A stretch of DNA of 64,000 nt from Acidimicrobiia bacterium (GCA_016871315.1 VFZE01000005.1:1-64000), one strand, 5' to 3'. Numbered from the stretch's first letter, positions 1 through 13,435 are shown. The notes: generated from the letters alone by a model not told the origin. Program-made: numbers and translations.

Positions 1-760
1 TCGCCGCCCACTCAGCCCCCCGCGTGAAGGTCACCCGGAACGCCGCCGTCTGCACGCTGGAAACACCGTGCCCCAGAGCCGTCACAAACACCCTGCCTTC
101 TCCGAACTTCGTTGTCCACAGCATCGGATGGTCCAGGCCCTCCCCCGGAATCGGCTGCCGCGCCTTGCCTCCATATCTTTTGTGGTCGTCCCACGCCGTA
201 GCCAGCACATGATAGCCCTCCGGCGGCTGCCACTTCAGATTCGCGTAAAGTTCATCGTTGGTCTGAAGAAACTTCCCTTGCAGCCCGCGCGTCACCGGAT
301 GCTCCCGGTCCTTGATCGTCACTTCGAAATCGTGCAGCGGCGAGTGATGCCCGTTGTTCGGCCGCCAGTTTCCACCCGACATCTGCTCATACTCCTTCCA
401 TCCCTCAAACGCGGCCAGGCTGAAATGGTATAGGACCACTCCCTTCCCGGATCGTGAGAAATCCATCAATGCCTGCTGTGCACGCTCACCCCACCACAGC
501 TCCTTCCGCTTCATCTCGTAATAATTCACCACCACCAGGTCATACGGCGCCAAACTCTCCGCGCCGGCCCCACGGAACTCCTCCGTCACACGCACGTCAA
601 AACGCCCGGTCTGCTCCAGCGCCTCCCGCAGCAACGGCGTCACACGCCTCCAGTCATGCCCACCCACATTCTGCCCCGTGATGATCAAGGTCTGGATCTT
701 CGGCTCCTGCGCCAGCGCCGCGGGGAGAGCGAAGCAAAGTATAATAAGAGAATTTCGCAT
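1..760 (-). CDS. ThuA-like domain protein, secreted, 3' end cut by window edge
   Basis: Reading the minus strand from the ATG at 760 gives 253 codons that run off the left edge without a stop. The product begins with a signal peptide (MRNSLIILCFALPAALAQ) followed by TLIITGQNVGGHDW, and later has GKGVVLYHFSLAAFEGW, HPVTRGL and a C-terminal GEGRVFVTALGH. This is the pattern of the ThuA/trehalose-utilisation fold, a glutamine-amidotransferase-like Rossmann domain common in secreted acidobacterial and planctomycete sugar-catabolism proteins. An AAGGAG ribosome-binding site lies about 9 bases before the ATG. The enzymatic role of ThuA domains is not established. The family call is good; any substrate would be a guess. 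It is transcribed away from the toxin-antitoxin pair. Confidence 0.8.
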   Translation of the reverse strand, partial: MRNSLIILCFALPAALAQEPKIQTLIITGQNVGGHDWRRVTPLLREALEQTGRFDVRVTEEFRGAGAESLAPYDLVVVNYYEMKRKELWWGERAQQALMDFSRSGKGVVLYHFSLAAFEGWKEYEQMSGGNWRPNNGHHSPLHDFEVTIKDREHPVTRGLQGKFLQTNDELYANLKWQPPEGYHVLATAWDDHKRYGGKARQPIPGEGLDHPMLWTTKFGEGRVFVTALGHGVSSVQTAAFRVTFTRGAEWAA

Positions 761-938
761 TCTATTATGCTCCTTCGCCCATTCTACCTCCCTTACCCCT
801 GATACACCTTCAACAAAGCCGCCCGCATACACGTGCTCCCAACTGAGGCATTGCTTCCCCTCCCGCATACAGGTGTGTGATAAAGAGCGCCCGGAATCCC
901 AACTCCCGCGATGCTGTAACAACAATCTCCCATTTCTA

Positions 939-955
939 TCTTACCTATGGTAAGA
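939..955. promoter_or_regulatory. Operator-like palindrome before antitoxin gene
   Basis: A perfect inverted repeat, TCTTACC-TAT-GGTAAGA, ends eight bases before the ATG of the AbrB-type antitoxin at 963. Type II antitoxins with AbrB folds usually bind such dyads and autorepress their own operon. The position over the presumed transcription start fits that role. The upstream 761-938 stretch holds no gene that I can see, only the divergent leader of the ThuA gene. Confidence 0.6.
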
Positions 956-962
956 CATAATT

Positions 963-1196
963 ATGGAGCAAGTTAAGGTCTCCTCAAAAGGTCAGATCGT
1001 CATACCGAAACCGGTCCGAGATGCCTTGAACCTAACCGAGGGTGCCAAGCTCACCATCGAACTCCGTGGCCAGGAAATCGTACTCTCCAAGGATCCCGCC
1101 TGGAGGAAACTTCAATCCGCCGCCGGCCCGGAGCTGATGAACGCCTTCGCTGACTTCAAGAAACTCGAGCGCGACCGTGAAGACTCGCGTCCTTGA
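963..1196 (+). CDS. AbrB/MazE-family antitoxin (VapB-like)
   Basis: A 77-residue protein with an N-terminal SpoVT-AbrB swapped-hairpin DNA-binding domain (residues about 3-45): VKVSSKGQIVIPKPVRDALN is the family signature. The charged C-terminus (FADFKKLERDREDSRP) is the usual toxin-wrapping tail. The next gene encodes a PIN-domain toxin and overlaps it by 20 bases, the normal arrangement for vapBC operons. The inferred role is to neutralise the toxin and, through the palindrome at 939-955, repress the operon. Confidence 0.88.
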   Translation: MEQVKVSSKGQIVIPKPVRDALNLTEGAKLTIELRGQEIVLSKDPAWRKLQSAAGPELMNAFADFKKLERDREDSRP

Positions 1197-1584
1197 CTCC
1201 TGGGCCGTACTCGAGTGGATGAGCGGACGCCAGCCTGCCGCCGGTCTGGTGGCCACTCTGCTGAACAACGCCGAAGAAGGCCACACGTGCCTCTACATCA
1301 GCGCGGTCAACGTGGGTGAAGTCTACTACTTCCTCCGCCAGAATCACTCAGCCCCTCTCGCCGAATCCTGGCGCGATTCCTCAGCCACCCTGCCCGTGAT
1401 CATCGACATTCCCGCCATCGACGACATCTGGAGCGCCGCAATCCTCAAGAGCCGCTTCCCGATTGCCTATGTTGACGCATTCGCTGCTGCCCTTGCGCAA
1501 AAGCATCGCTGTCCTCTTGTCACGGGCGACCCCGAATTCCGTCGTGTGGACGGACTGGAACTGGATTGGATCAGCGCTCCCTAA
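1177..1584 (+). CDS. vapC: PIN-domain ribonuclease toxin (VapC family)
   Basis: A 135-residue PIN-domain protein with a GTG start at 1177 inside the antitoxin gene. The four acidic active-site residues are visible: D7 (VLDSWAVLEW), E48 (NVGEVYYF), D100 (AYVDAFAAALA) and D118 (VTGDPEFR). VapC toxins are Mg-dependent endoribonucleases that usually cleave tRNA or rRNA when the antitoxin is degraded. All catalytic positions are kept, so the toxin looks functional. Its TAA stop overlaps the stop of the convergent PIG-L gene. Confidence 0.88.
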   Translation: MKTRVLDSWAVLEWMSGRQPAAGLVATLLNNAEEGHTCLYISAVNVGEVYYFLRQNHSAPLAESWRDSSATLPVIIDIPAIDDIWSAAILKSRFPIAYVDAFAAALAQKHRCPLVTGDPEFRRVDGLELDWISAP

Positions 1585-2543
1585 AACGGAAACAACTTCC
1601 TCAGCTCCTCCTTGCCCGGCTGCCGCCCGTACTCGCACACCTCAAACGCCTGCGCATAACGAACCTGCTTCGCGCGCTGCTCTCCATAAAACTCCGTTAG
1701 CGCCGCGCGATAAGTGTTCGCCTGCCCCGCATACCGCGCCGCCAGATTCTTCCTCACCTGCTCCCGACGCTGGCTCCGCCCCGGCTCGCTCGCCGGATAG
1801 ATCCCCTCATGTCCGCCCGCGCCCCCCTCATGAATCTGCGACTCCATCTCGAGTAGCGCGTCCAGCGTCTTATCCATCACCTCATCGATCGCCACCGCCA
1901 CATCCGCCCGGAACGGATTCGGCCGCTGGAAACGGTCCGGCGAATACAGAAACACCGGATTCCTCGACAGCGGCTTCACGTCCGGCGTGAAAAACGGCAC
2001 CGTCACCATGAACGCCGAATCCTGCACAAGGATCGACGTGTACCGGTGGTCGGGATGATAATCGTTAGGCCGGTTCGTGATCACCACGTCCGCGTTCCAC
2101 TCCCGGATCAGCCGCGTGATCGTCCGCCGGTTCTCCAGCGTCGGCATGATCTCGCCATCGTGGATGTCCAGCACCTCCACCGTCACGCCCATCTTCCGCG
2201 CCACCTCTTGCACTTCCTTTGTACGCCGCATCGCCAGCGGCCCTCCCGCCTGGCCCCAATGCCCGATGTCTCCGTTCGTCGTCGATACGAACTTCACGTG
2301 ATGACCCGCCGCCGCCCACTTGACTGCCACACCGGCACCGCGATACTCCGCATCATCCGGATGTGCGCCAAAAAAAATGATCCGCAGCTTGCCATCCGCC
2401 GCGGGCGGTTTCGCAGCCTGCGCGGCCGGCGCCGCCGCCGCGGAAATCGTGGGAAGTCTCCGGCTCGCCAGCGTCCCGGCGGAAAACGCCGCCAGAGCCA
2501 CCGCAGCTATGACAATAGGTGAAAAGCTCGCTTTCTTTCGCAT
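1581..2543 (-). CDS. PIG-L family deacetylase, membrane-anchored or secreted
   Basis: The start chosen is the ATG at 2543 because MRKKASFSPIVIAAVALAAFSAG forms a clean N-terminal membrane or signal segment; the open frame extends 36 codons further up but that part is unlike coding sequence. The 320-residue product carries the GlcNAc-PI de-N-acetylase zinc motif AHPDDAE (residues 60-66) and a later histidine motif, NDYHPDHR. The family removes acetyl groups from GlcNAc-containing substrates (LmbE/BshB/MshB). The substrate cannot be read from sequence. The C-terminal 100 residues, rich in charged helix, are typical of the large Solibacter versions. Confidence 0.85.
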   Translation of the reverse strand: MRKKASFSPIVIAAVALAAFSAGTLASRRLPTISAAAAPAAQAAKPPAADGKLRIIFFGAHPDDAEYRGAGVAVKWAAAGHHVKFVSTTNGDIGHWGQAGGPLAMRRTKEVQEVARKMGVTVEVLDIHDGEIMPTLENRRTITRLIREWNADVVITNRPNDYHPDHRYTSILVQDSAFMVTVPFFTPDVKPLSRNPVFLYSPDRFQRPNPFRADVAVAIDEVMDKTLDALLEMESQIHEGGAGGHEGIYPASEPGRSQRREQVRKNLAARYAGQANTYRAALTEFYGEQRAKQVRYAQAFEVCEYGRQPGKEELRKLFPF

Positions 2544-2574
2544 AGTGCCTACATCATACCTATGCCGGGCAGTT

Positions 2575-5175
2575 TCATTGAGTCCGCTGGCTGCGGGGGC
2601 CGTAGAGTGGGAGAGGCTGGCCGGCTTCATAGGCGCCCAGGTCAGGCGCATTTCCGGAATACTGGTCGTTCACGTTGGGAATCCGCACAGCTGCGTCGAT
2701 TGCTTTGCCGCCGGGAGCGAGGCGGAAGTCCAAGTCTTGGGCGTGGTAGATGGCGTGAGGCTTGGAGGGATCGGGCGGGCGCAGGTTGAGGAAGACGTCG
2801 TAGTCAAGCTCGAGGCCGTGTGTTTCCTGGCCCGTAGCCGACCGCAGTTCGGCCAGGGAGCGGAACCGCTGCGCGTTGGAGCGGTTGAGATCATAGTCGC
2901 GCAGCACGCCCGGTTTGGGAGCGAGCCACTGGAACTGGCTCTGCGATTTCGGATTCAGGCGGTAGCCGTTGTAATCGAAGGTGGAGTACGAAGTTGCGTT
3001 CGAGAAGAGAAACACGGCTCGGTTCGGCGCATCGATGCCGAGGAAGAGGTTGTTTCGGGAGTGAGTGTTGGAGTAGATATCGCCGGGCAGCGCTTCGGTG
3101 ATCATCGTGTTGTGATAAAGGACCATGCCGGTTGGCTTGACGTTGAACTTCAGGCCGCAGCCGGTGGGCACGTGATAGACAACGTTGCGGATGAAATAGG
3201 CTGGGCCGCCGTAGAGGGGCTGCGCGCTGAGTCCGCATTGGGCGGCGTTGACGCCGCGGTTTCGCATGACGCGGATATTGTGGACACCGCCGTCGGTCTC
3301 GATGAAGTCGTCGGCCATCAGGTGAATGTCGTTGTTGTAGAAATCGATCGATGAGGCGCGGTGGTCTTCCTCCCGGTCCGGCATGCCGTGCGTACAGACG
3401 GAGATGCCGTCGTGAAAATAGGCGATGTAGTTGTGGCTCACCACATGGCCGCCGCCGTAGAGTTTCACGGCGTGGTAGCTCTTGAGCCGGTTGCCGCCAT
3501 AGATTCCGGGGTTGTACCAGCCCAGCAGACGGTAGCGGTCGTCGCGGCCAATCATGACGTTGTCGGTGATGAGGAAATCGTGTGATCCGGCGAATTGCGC
3601 ATTCACGGCCACGCCCACATCTTCCATGCGGCAGCCGCGTACGGTGAGTCCCTTGGCGCCGGCGACATCCTTAATGCCCGCTTGGAAGGCGATGTCGGCG
3701 TTGCGGATGGTGAGCCCCTCGAAGATGTGATGGTCGGCGGCCATGACGTTGAATAGCGTGTGCGCGCCGTCGCCGTCGAAGATCACCTCGCCGTCGCCGG
3801 CCGCGCGGATCACGATGGGGCGTTGGGGCGTGCCCTTAGCCGTCAAGTGGTAGGTGCCGTCGAAGTCGAGGCCGGCCGGATCCGAGTACCGCATGCGCTC
3901 GCCTTTGTATAAGCCCGCGTGGACAACGATGATGTCGCCGGAGCGGACGCGGCGCTCGCTCAATACGGACCAGTCACCGTTGCCCGAGCCGAAGTATGCC
4001 TTCTTGAGTCCGATGAAGGAAGGCTCCTCCTTGGGGCCGGTCCAGGTTGGTGGGTAGACGTGAAGAACACGTCCGTTGGTTGCAGCCCGTGGCTCGGCGC
4101 GAGTGCGGACCTTCACCGTCCTGTCCGCTTCGCCTTTCACGCCGTCTGGATCACGCATGGTTAAACGGACCTCGTATTCAGTGTCCGGGTCGAGGTCGAG
4201 AATACTGCCGGCGAACATCTCCGGGACCGTGTAGTCGACGCCAAGCTCCTTGCGCAACACTTTTTCCCCGCCCATCCGCAGCAGAGGCATTCCCTGCTTC
4301 CACGCCGTCTCGCCGGTTTTGCGATAGTTCACATCCACCGACGAGTTCCGGTTGTCGTCGCCTGAGACAGGCCACTCGAAGCCGAGGCAGATCAGCGTGG
4401 GACGCTCGACAACCAGTTTTCCCGGACTCACCGCGTTATAGGCTTCCATCTTCACGGGCGGCCGGTTGAGAAAGCGCACATACCCGAACGAATCCGGTTG
4501 ATGGAAGTTCGGGCGATCCGTCTTCACGGGCGACCATGTACTGTACTGCGCGTTTGTCTTGCCGCCCGCGCGGTTGAGGTTGAGCCGCCAGGTGTCCCCT
4601 TCGCGCGGGGGTGTGTGCGGGGCGTCTTTGACGAAGTTGGCGAGCGGGATGGCCAGTTCGAGAATCCAATGATCGTCGTCGGGGGAATCCTGCTTGACGC
4701 GCACGCCTTGAAACGAGGTGCGGAAGCGGACGCCGTCCGGCTCCCAATGAAAGTGGCCCTTGTACCAGTCGGCCCGCAGGAAGGTGAGTATGGTCCCGAT
4801 CGCGTTCATTTCGAAGCCGTAGTAGTTGTGAACCTTTTCCGGATTGGGGCTCACGAAGATCTCCACCGCGTCGTCGCGAGAAACGGGACCGTGCCGTTCC
4901 CAAACTTCGGCGGCGATGTGTTTGTCGTGGCAGTAGTAGCTGACGTAGAGGTTTTCGTCGTCCCAAAGAAGCTTGGCGACGGTCTGCTCCTTTTCGCCCG
5001 TTTGCCACCAGTTGAAATGGAAGCCGCCGGCGGCGGCGGCCTGCTGCCAGGCGGGCTCATCGAGCCTGCCGTCGATGATGATCCGGCCGGCCGCGCGATA
5101 GATGTCGTAGCGGGGAAGCGTTTGCGGCAGCGCGGCGATGGCGAAAGTTAAGAGGAGGGTTGGGCGGGGGATCAT
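2575..5175 (-). CDS. Secreted CBM9-like and right-handed beta-helix protein
   Basis: The ATG at 5175 is preferred since it gives a short signal-like start (MIPRPTLLLTFAIAALPQ); the open frame extends 48 codons upstream without support. Residues of about 25-230 match the CBM9-like/DOMON-type sugar-binding domain that opens many secreted acidobacterial proteins (GRLDEPAW, DDAVEIFVSP). Residues of about 310-370 look like a fibronectin-type region, and residues 400-800 are a parallel beta-helix with repeated short strands (GLTIRNADI, HDFLITDNVMIG, NIRVMRNRGV), as in pectate-lyase-like and NosD proteins. It probably binds or cleaves an acidic polysaccharide outside the cell. No catalytic residues can be assigned confidently. 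Confidence 0.8.
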   Translation of the reverse strand: MIPRPTLLLTFAIAALPQTLPRYDIYRAAGRIIIDGRLDEPAWQQAAAAGGFHFNWWQTGEKEQTVAKLLWDDENLYVSYYCHDKHIAAEVWERHGPVSRDDAVEIFVSPNPEKVHNYYGFEMNAIGTILTFLRADWYKGHFHWEPDGVRFRTSFQGVRVKQDSPDDDHWILELAIPLANFVKDAPHTPPREGDTWRLNLNRAGGKTNAQYSTWSPVKTDRPNFHQPDSFGYVRFLNRPPVKMEAYNAVSPGKLVVERPTLICLGFEWPVSGDDNRNSSVDVNYRKTGETAWKQGMPLLRMGGEKVLRKELGVDYTVPEMFAGSILDLDPDTEYEVRLTMRDPDGVKGEADRTVKVRTRAEPRAATNGRVLHVYPPTWTGPKEEPSFIGLKKAYFGSGNGDWSVLSERRVRSGDIIVVHAGLYKGERMRYSDPAGLDFDGTYHLTAKGTPQRPIVIRAAGDGEVIFDGDGAHTLFNVMAADHHIFEGLTIRNADIAFQAGIKDVAGAKGLTVRGCRMEDVGVAVNAQFAGSHDFLITDNVMIGRDDRYRLLGWYNPGIYGGNRLKSYHAVKLYGGGHVVSHNYIAYFHDGISVCTHGMPDREEDHRASSIDFYNNDIHLMADDFIETDGGVHNIRVMRNRGVNAAQCGLSAQPLYGGPAYFIRNVVYHVPTGCGLKFNVKPTGMVLYHNTMITEALPGDIYSNTHSRNNLFLGIDAPNRAVFLFSNATSYSTFDYNGYRLNPKSQSQFQWLAPKPGVLRDYDLNRSNAQRFRSLAELRSATGQETHGLELDYDVFLNLRPPDPSKPHAIYHAQDLDFRLAPGGKAIDAAVRIPNVNDQYSGNAPDLGAYEAGQPLPLYGPRSQRTQ

Positions 5176-5228
5176 GCTGTCATGATAATGCGCTGCCTGG
5201 CCGCAGATAGAGGCGGTTGCGGGACTGA

Positions 5229-5435
5229 GGAAAGGCTCGTTCCGGGGATTGGGCGAATGTCGGTGCAAGCGACAAGGAAATCTCGCCGGCACTGAAGAAG
5301 CGGATGCAAGGCAAGACATGCTTCAATTTCAAGGCGGTCCCGGATGTGGAACTGCTTGCAGACCTCAAAACGCTGACGGCAGCCTGCGCGGCAGCGTGGG
5401 ATAAGCAGTTCGGCCTTTCCTCTACAAGCAGTTAG
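5229..5435 (+). pseudogene. Remnant resembling the C-terminus of a DUF1801-type protein
   Basis: An open stretch without a plausible start encodes ISPALKKRMQGKTCFNFKAV and then DVELLADLKTLTAACAAAWDK before a TAG at 5433. The block MQGKTCFNF followed by a leucine-rich helix resembles the C-terminal end of DUF1801-like small proteins, from memory of that family. The frame upstream is closed by a TGA at 5226. It looks like the tail of a lost gene and accounts for much of the 350-base gap between the beta-helix gene and the gltB promoter; 5436-5533 holds nothing I can identify. Confidence 0.4.
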
Positions 5436-5533
5436 AGACCGGCGCGGGAAAGTCTCGCCTAAATGCCGGTCCGGCATTGTCTTGCCGTCGATAATATTAG
5501 AGTGGCTAATGTTGTGACCATATCAATTTCCGT

Positions 5534-5562
5534 TTGACTTATGATCGAGTCGTAGCTATACT
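5534..5562 (+). promoter_or_regulatory. Sigma-70-type promoter of gltBD
   Basis: TTGACT at 5534-5539, a 17-base spacer and TATACT at 5557-5562 form a near-consensus housekeeping promoter. Transcription should begin near 5569. This rules out the longest reading frame, whose first TTG is itself the -35 box, and supports a gltB start downstream at 5591 or 5612. Confidence 0.75.
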
Positions 5563-5611
5563 CTTTTCAATGCGCCGTACCCTCAATCCCATGGCGCAGG
5601 GGAGAACCACC

Positions 5612-10220
<4,609 letters not shown>

Positions 10221-10228
<8 letters not shown>

Positions 10229-11642
10229 GGACACCGGCTTCAAGGAGTTCACGCGGGAGGTTCCTTCACGGCGCCCCGTCGCCGAGCGCATCAACGACTA
10301 CTTCGAGGTTTACCAGGACTTCCCCGAGGAGCGCGTACAGACGCAAGGGGCGCGGTGCATGGACTGCGGCGTGCCCTTCTGCCACAATGGCTGCCCGCTG
10401 AACAACATCATCCCCGACTGGAACGATCTGGTTTACCGTGACCGTTGGCGCGACGCGATCCGCGTGCTCCATTCGACCAACAATTTCCCCGAGTTTACCG
10501 GCCGCATTTGCCCTGCCCCGTGTGAGGCGGCCTGCGTGCTGGGGATCAACGAGCCGCCCGTAACCATCAAGGTGATCGAGCGGACAATTATCGATCATGC
10601 CTGGAAGGAAGGCTGGATCAAGCCGGAGCCGGCAGCGGCGAAAACGGGTAAGCGCGTGGCCGTGATCGGTTCCGGTCCGGCAGGCCTGGCTGCGGCGCAG
10701 CAGCTGGCGCGCGCCGGACACACGGTAACGGTATTTGAGAAGAACGACCGCGTCGGCGGGCTACTGCGCTACGGGATTCCCGACTTCAAGATGGAGAAGC
10801 ACCACATCGACCGGCGCACGGAACAGATGTCGGCTGAAGGGGTGGAGTTCCGGATGAACGCGCACGTGGGCGGCAACGTCGCTGTAGATGATCTGCGGCT
10901 GGATTATGACGCCCTGCTGCTGGCCGGCGGCGCGGAAGCTCCGCGGGATCTCCCTGTGCCGGGGCGCGATCTGAAAGGCATCCACTACGCGATGGATTTC
11001 CTCCCGCAGCAGAACAAGCGCAACGCGGGAGACCGGCTGGATGCGCGGTTCGACATCCTGGCGGCGGGCAAGCATGTCATCATCGTCGGCGGTGGCGATA
11101 CGGGCGCGGACTGCTTCGGGACCTCCATCCGGCAGAAAGCGGCGAGCGTGACGCAGTTTGAGATCATGCCGAAGCCGCCGGATGAGCGAGCCGCCTCGAC
11201 GCCGTGGCCGATGTGGCCGATGATGCTGCGGGTGGAAAGCTCGCATGAAGAAGGCGGCCAGCGCGTGTGGGCCATCGCGACCGAGAAGTTCGAAGCCGAC
11301 GGCGCCGGCAACGTCGCCGCGTTGCACACGATCCAGGTTGGACCGCCGCCGAAGTTCGACAAGATCCCAGGGACGGAGAAGGTCTATCCGGCGGGCCTGG
11401 TTCTGCTGGCGATGGGCTTCACCGGTCCCGTGCGCAACGGCATGATCGAGCAACTCGGCGTTGAACTGGACGGGCGCGGCAACGTGAAAACCGGAGAAGA
11501 TTACCAGTCAAGCATGCCCGGCGTCTTCGCCGCCGGCGATATGCGGCGTGGGCAGTCGCTGGTTGTGTGGGCGATCACGGAAGGGCGCAAGGCGGCGCGC
11601 GCGATCGATGCGTGGCTGATGGGCGAGTCGAAGCTGGCGTAA
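10221..11642 (+). CDS. gltD: Glutamate synthase small subunit
   Basis: A 473-residue GltD. The N-terminal ferredoxin-like segment has Cys46, 49, 54, 58 ([13 protein letters not shown]) and Cys97, 101, 105 (CPAPCEAAC), ligands of the two 4Fe-4S clusters. An FAD-binding GSGPAG motif follows near residue 150, and a second nucleotide motif GGGDTG near 290 binds NADPH. It passes electrons from NADPH to the GltB FMN. The ATG overlaps the end of gltB by 8 bases, so the two are translationally coupled. Together they provide the GOGAT half of ammonium assimilation. Confidence 0.96.
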
Positions 11643-11646
11643 TCTG

Positions 11647-11663
11647 GAGGATACTGTATCCTC
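11647..11663. repeat. 17-base perfect palindrome between gltD and glycosyltransferase
   Basis: GAGGATAC-T-GTATCCTC begins five bases after the gltD stop. The one-base centre makes an RNA hairpin awkward, so a dimeric DNA-binding protein site is more likely than a terminator; no T-run follows. It sits 20 bases before the start of the next gene. Confidence 0.45.
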
Positions 11664-11682
11664 AGCGATTGCAGCTTTGAAC

Positions 11683-13152
11683 ATGGAAGCTTCCCGCGCC
11701 AAGCGACTCGCACTTCTGTTTCTGATTGTGGCTGTGGGAGCCGCGTTGCGGCTTTTTCGTATCGACGCGCAAAGCGCCTGGTACGACGAGCTGCTCTCAG
11801 TGTCGCAATCGGCTCGATCGCTGACGGATCTGCTTCGATCGCTGACGACGGCCGATATTCATCCGCCGCTTCATCACCTGATACTGGGGGCATGGTACAA
11901 GGTCGCCGGGTTTGGGGCGATGGAGGCCAGGCTTGTTTCGGTGATTTTCGGCACATTCTCGATCCCCCTGCTGTATCTGCTGGCCCGCCGGTTTACCGAT
12001 TCAGCAACCAGCCTGTGCGCGGCTTTTCTGCTGGCGGTCTCGCAGATCGCCGTGTACTTTTCCCAGGAAGCGCGTCCGTATATTCTGGTGCAGTTTCTTT
12101 CGCTGGCGGCAGCACTTGCGTTTCTGGACTTCATCAGGAATCCGAACCTTCGAGATTCCACGCTGTTCGCCTTGGCCGGGGCCGGTTTGCTTTATACGCA
12201 CTACTACAGCGTCTGGGTATTGCTGGCGCTGGGTCTGTACTGGCTGGTTGTGCGCCGGCGCGCGGCGGTGGCCGGCTTTGGCCGGATGTGCATGGTGGCG
12301 GTGGTGATTGGAGTGATCTACAGTCCCTGGCTGCTGCTGCTCAACCAGTCCGGCGGGCTGAACCCGCAACGGGGAGTACTCAGGAGTATCCATCCGAGCC
12401 AGATGGCCCGTGCATCGTCGCCGCTGGCGGCCTTGAACCGGTTCAACAGCGCGAAGTTCGGGTCGATCGAGCATAGGACTTCGGCGCCGGCGGCGCTGGT
12501 GGGATTCGCGCTATTCACCGCCCCGGCGGCGGCTGCATTATGGCAGGCGATGAGAACGGGATCGGGCGGCGCCATTCTGGGATGGCTATTGGCGGGCGTG
12601 CCGGTTTTGGCGGCCGTAGTTGTGGGCTTTTTCGGGGTAGTGTTCAACTACCGCCACTACTCGTTTGCCTCGGCTGGCTACTACCTGGCCGTTGCGATCG
12701 GCTGGCGGCTCTGTTTTCCGAATCGGGCGATGCGGCTTCTTTGGCTGGCGGCCGTACTGGTGGTGTCGGGATTGGCGCTGAAGGGAATCTACACTGCTCC
12801 CACCAAGCCCGACTATCGCGAGGGGTTTCTTCCGCTGGCCAACCATTATCAACCGGGCGATTGCGTGACGGGGCAGCCGCGGATCTGGCAGAAGCTGGTT
12901 CATTATGCCTGGGAAGTCTATTATGGCGAGCGAGGGACGTTGCGGCTGGTCCCGTTGGATCAGCTTCCATCGGTACCCGCCGAATGCGGCCGCCTGTGGC
13001 TGGTCTGGGATCGAACTTGGTGGATGAATCGCACCAGTAACGGTGAGCAAAGGGTGAAGGATACGATCGCGCGGATGGCCGGTGAGTATTGGGTGGCGCA
13101 GCGGCACGACCACCCGGCGATTCAGCTGCATCTCCTTGAGCGCAAGCCGTAG
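11683..13152 (+). CDS. GT-C fold membrane glycosyltransferase (family 39/ArnT-like)
   Basis: A polytopic protein of about 489 residues with around ten hydrophobic segments. The first periplasmic loop contains WYDELLSVSQ, the acidic motif of GT-C transferases, and ADIHPPLHHL, the HPP motif typical of family 39/83 proteins. Such enzymes move a sugar from a polyprenyl-phosphate donor to an acceptor outside the membrane. The acceptor is unknown. The frame opens at a TTG (11677) but the ATG at 11683 is taken; no strong ribosome-binding site precedes either. It follows gltD by 40 bases, so it may be read from the same transcript. Confidence 0.8.
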   Translation: MEASRAKRLALLFLIVAVGAALRLFRIDAQSAWYDELLSVSQSARSLTDLLRSLTTADIHPPLHHLILGAWYKVAGFGAMEARLVSVIFGTFSIPLLYLLARRFTDSATSLCAAFLLAVSQIAVYFSQEARPYILVQFLSLAAALAFLDFIRNPNLRDSTLFALAGAGLLYTHYYSVWVLLALGLYWLVVRRRAAVAGFGRMCMVAVVIGVIYSPWLLLLNQSGGLNPQRGVLRSIHPSQMARASSPLAALNRFNSAKFGSIEHRTSAPAALVGFALFTAPAAAALWQAMRTGSGGAILGWLLAGVPVLAAVVVGFFGVVFNYRHYSFASAGYYLAVAIGWRLCFPNRAMRLLWLAAVLVVSGLALKGIYTAPTKPDYREGFLPLANHYQPGDCVTGQPRIWQKLVHYAWEVYYGERGTLRLVPLDQLPSVPAECGRLWLVWDRTWWMNRTSNGEQRVKDTIARMAGEYWVAQRHDHPAIQLHLLERKP

Positions 13153-13221
13153 AGCGGCGGTTCTGGTGAGGAAGATGATCCAAGTCTCCTTTTGATTGCA
13201 TAACTCCTCTGGCAAACGGGC

Positions 13222-13245
13222 CCTGAGGATGCAATAGCTCTCAGG
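13222..13245 (+). other. Short inverted repeat in the 13153-13435 gap
   Basis: CCTGAG and CTCAGG face each other across 12 bases just after the glycosyltransferase gene, followed by a short T-rich stretch. It could be a weak terminator. The rest of the 283-base gap holds a dyad at 13274 and a sigma-54 promoter at 13374, listed separately. Confidence 0.3.
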
Positions 13246-13273
13246 ACCTTTTCCATCTTTTTGACATGTTGGC

Positions 13274-13288
13274 TCGACACGATGTCGA
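13274..13288. promoter_or_regulatory. Candidate enhancer dyad for the sigma-54 promoter
   Basis: TCGACA-CGA-TGTCGA is a perfect inverted repeat about 110-125 bases upstream of the predicted transcription start near 13399. That is the usual distance for the binding site of a bacterial enhancer-binding protein acting on sigma-54 polymerase. A single copy was seen, so the assignment is tentative. Confidence 0.4.
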
Positions 13289-13373
13289 TAGTCCCAGACA
13301 AGTCGTCGGGGTATCCTCTCTCCCGATGAGGAATATCGGTATTACGAATCAACCACTTAGATAGGTCCTTGTT

Positions 13374-13390
13374 TGGCATGGGGCTTGCAA
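13374..13390 (+). promoter_or_regulatory. Sigma-54 (-24/-12) promoter of the S8 protease
   Basis: TGGCATG-GGGC-TTGCAA fits the sigma-54 consensus TGGCACG-N4-TTGCW with the invariant GG (13375-13376) and GC (13387-13388) ten bases apart. It is 46 bases before the ATG at 13436, leaving a leader of about 37 bases that includes a GGAGAG ribosome-binding site. A protease gene under this control needs an ATP-dependent activator. Confidence 0.7.
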
Positions 13391-13435
13391 TCCTCGGTTG
13401 GGAACCGGAAACAAGAACCGGCGGAGAGCAAGACA

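Noticed and set aside
761-938. tRNA or small RNA gene in the ThuA/antitoxin gap
   Set aside because: No cloverleaf, T-loop or anticodon arm could be traced, and no terminator-like hairpin is present.
2320-3354. 344-residue open frame on the plus strand
   Set aside because: Lies opposite the PIG-L and CBM9/beta-helix genes and has low-complexity Val/Gly/Ala-rich translation without domains.
5534-5611. N-terminal extension of gltB from 5534
   Set aside because: The first codons coincide with the -35 and -10 boxes of the promoter, so they cannot be in the transcript.
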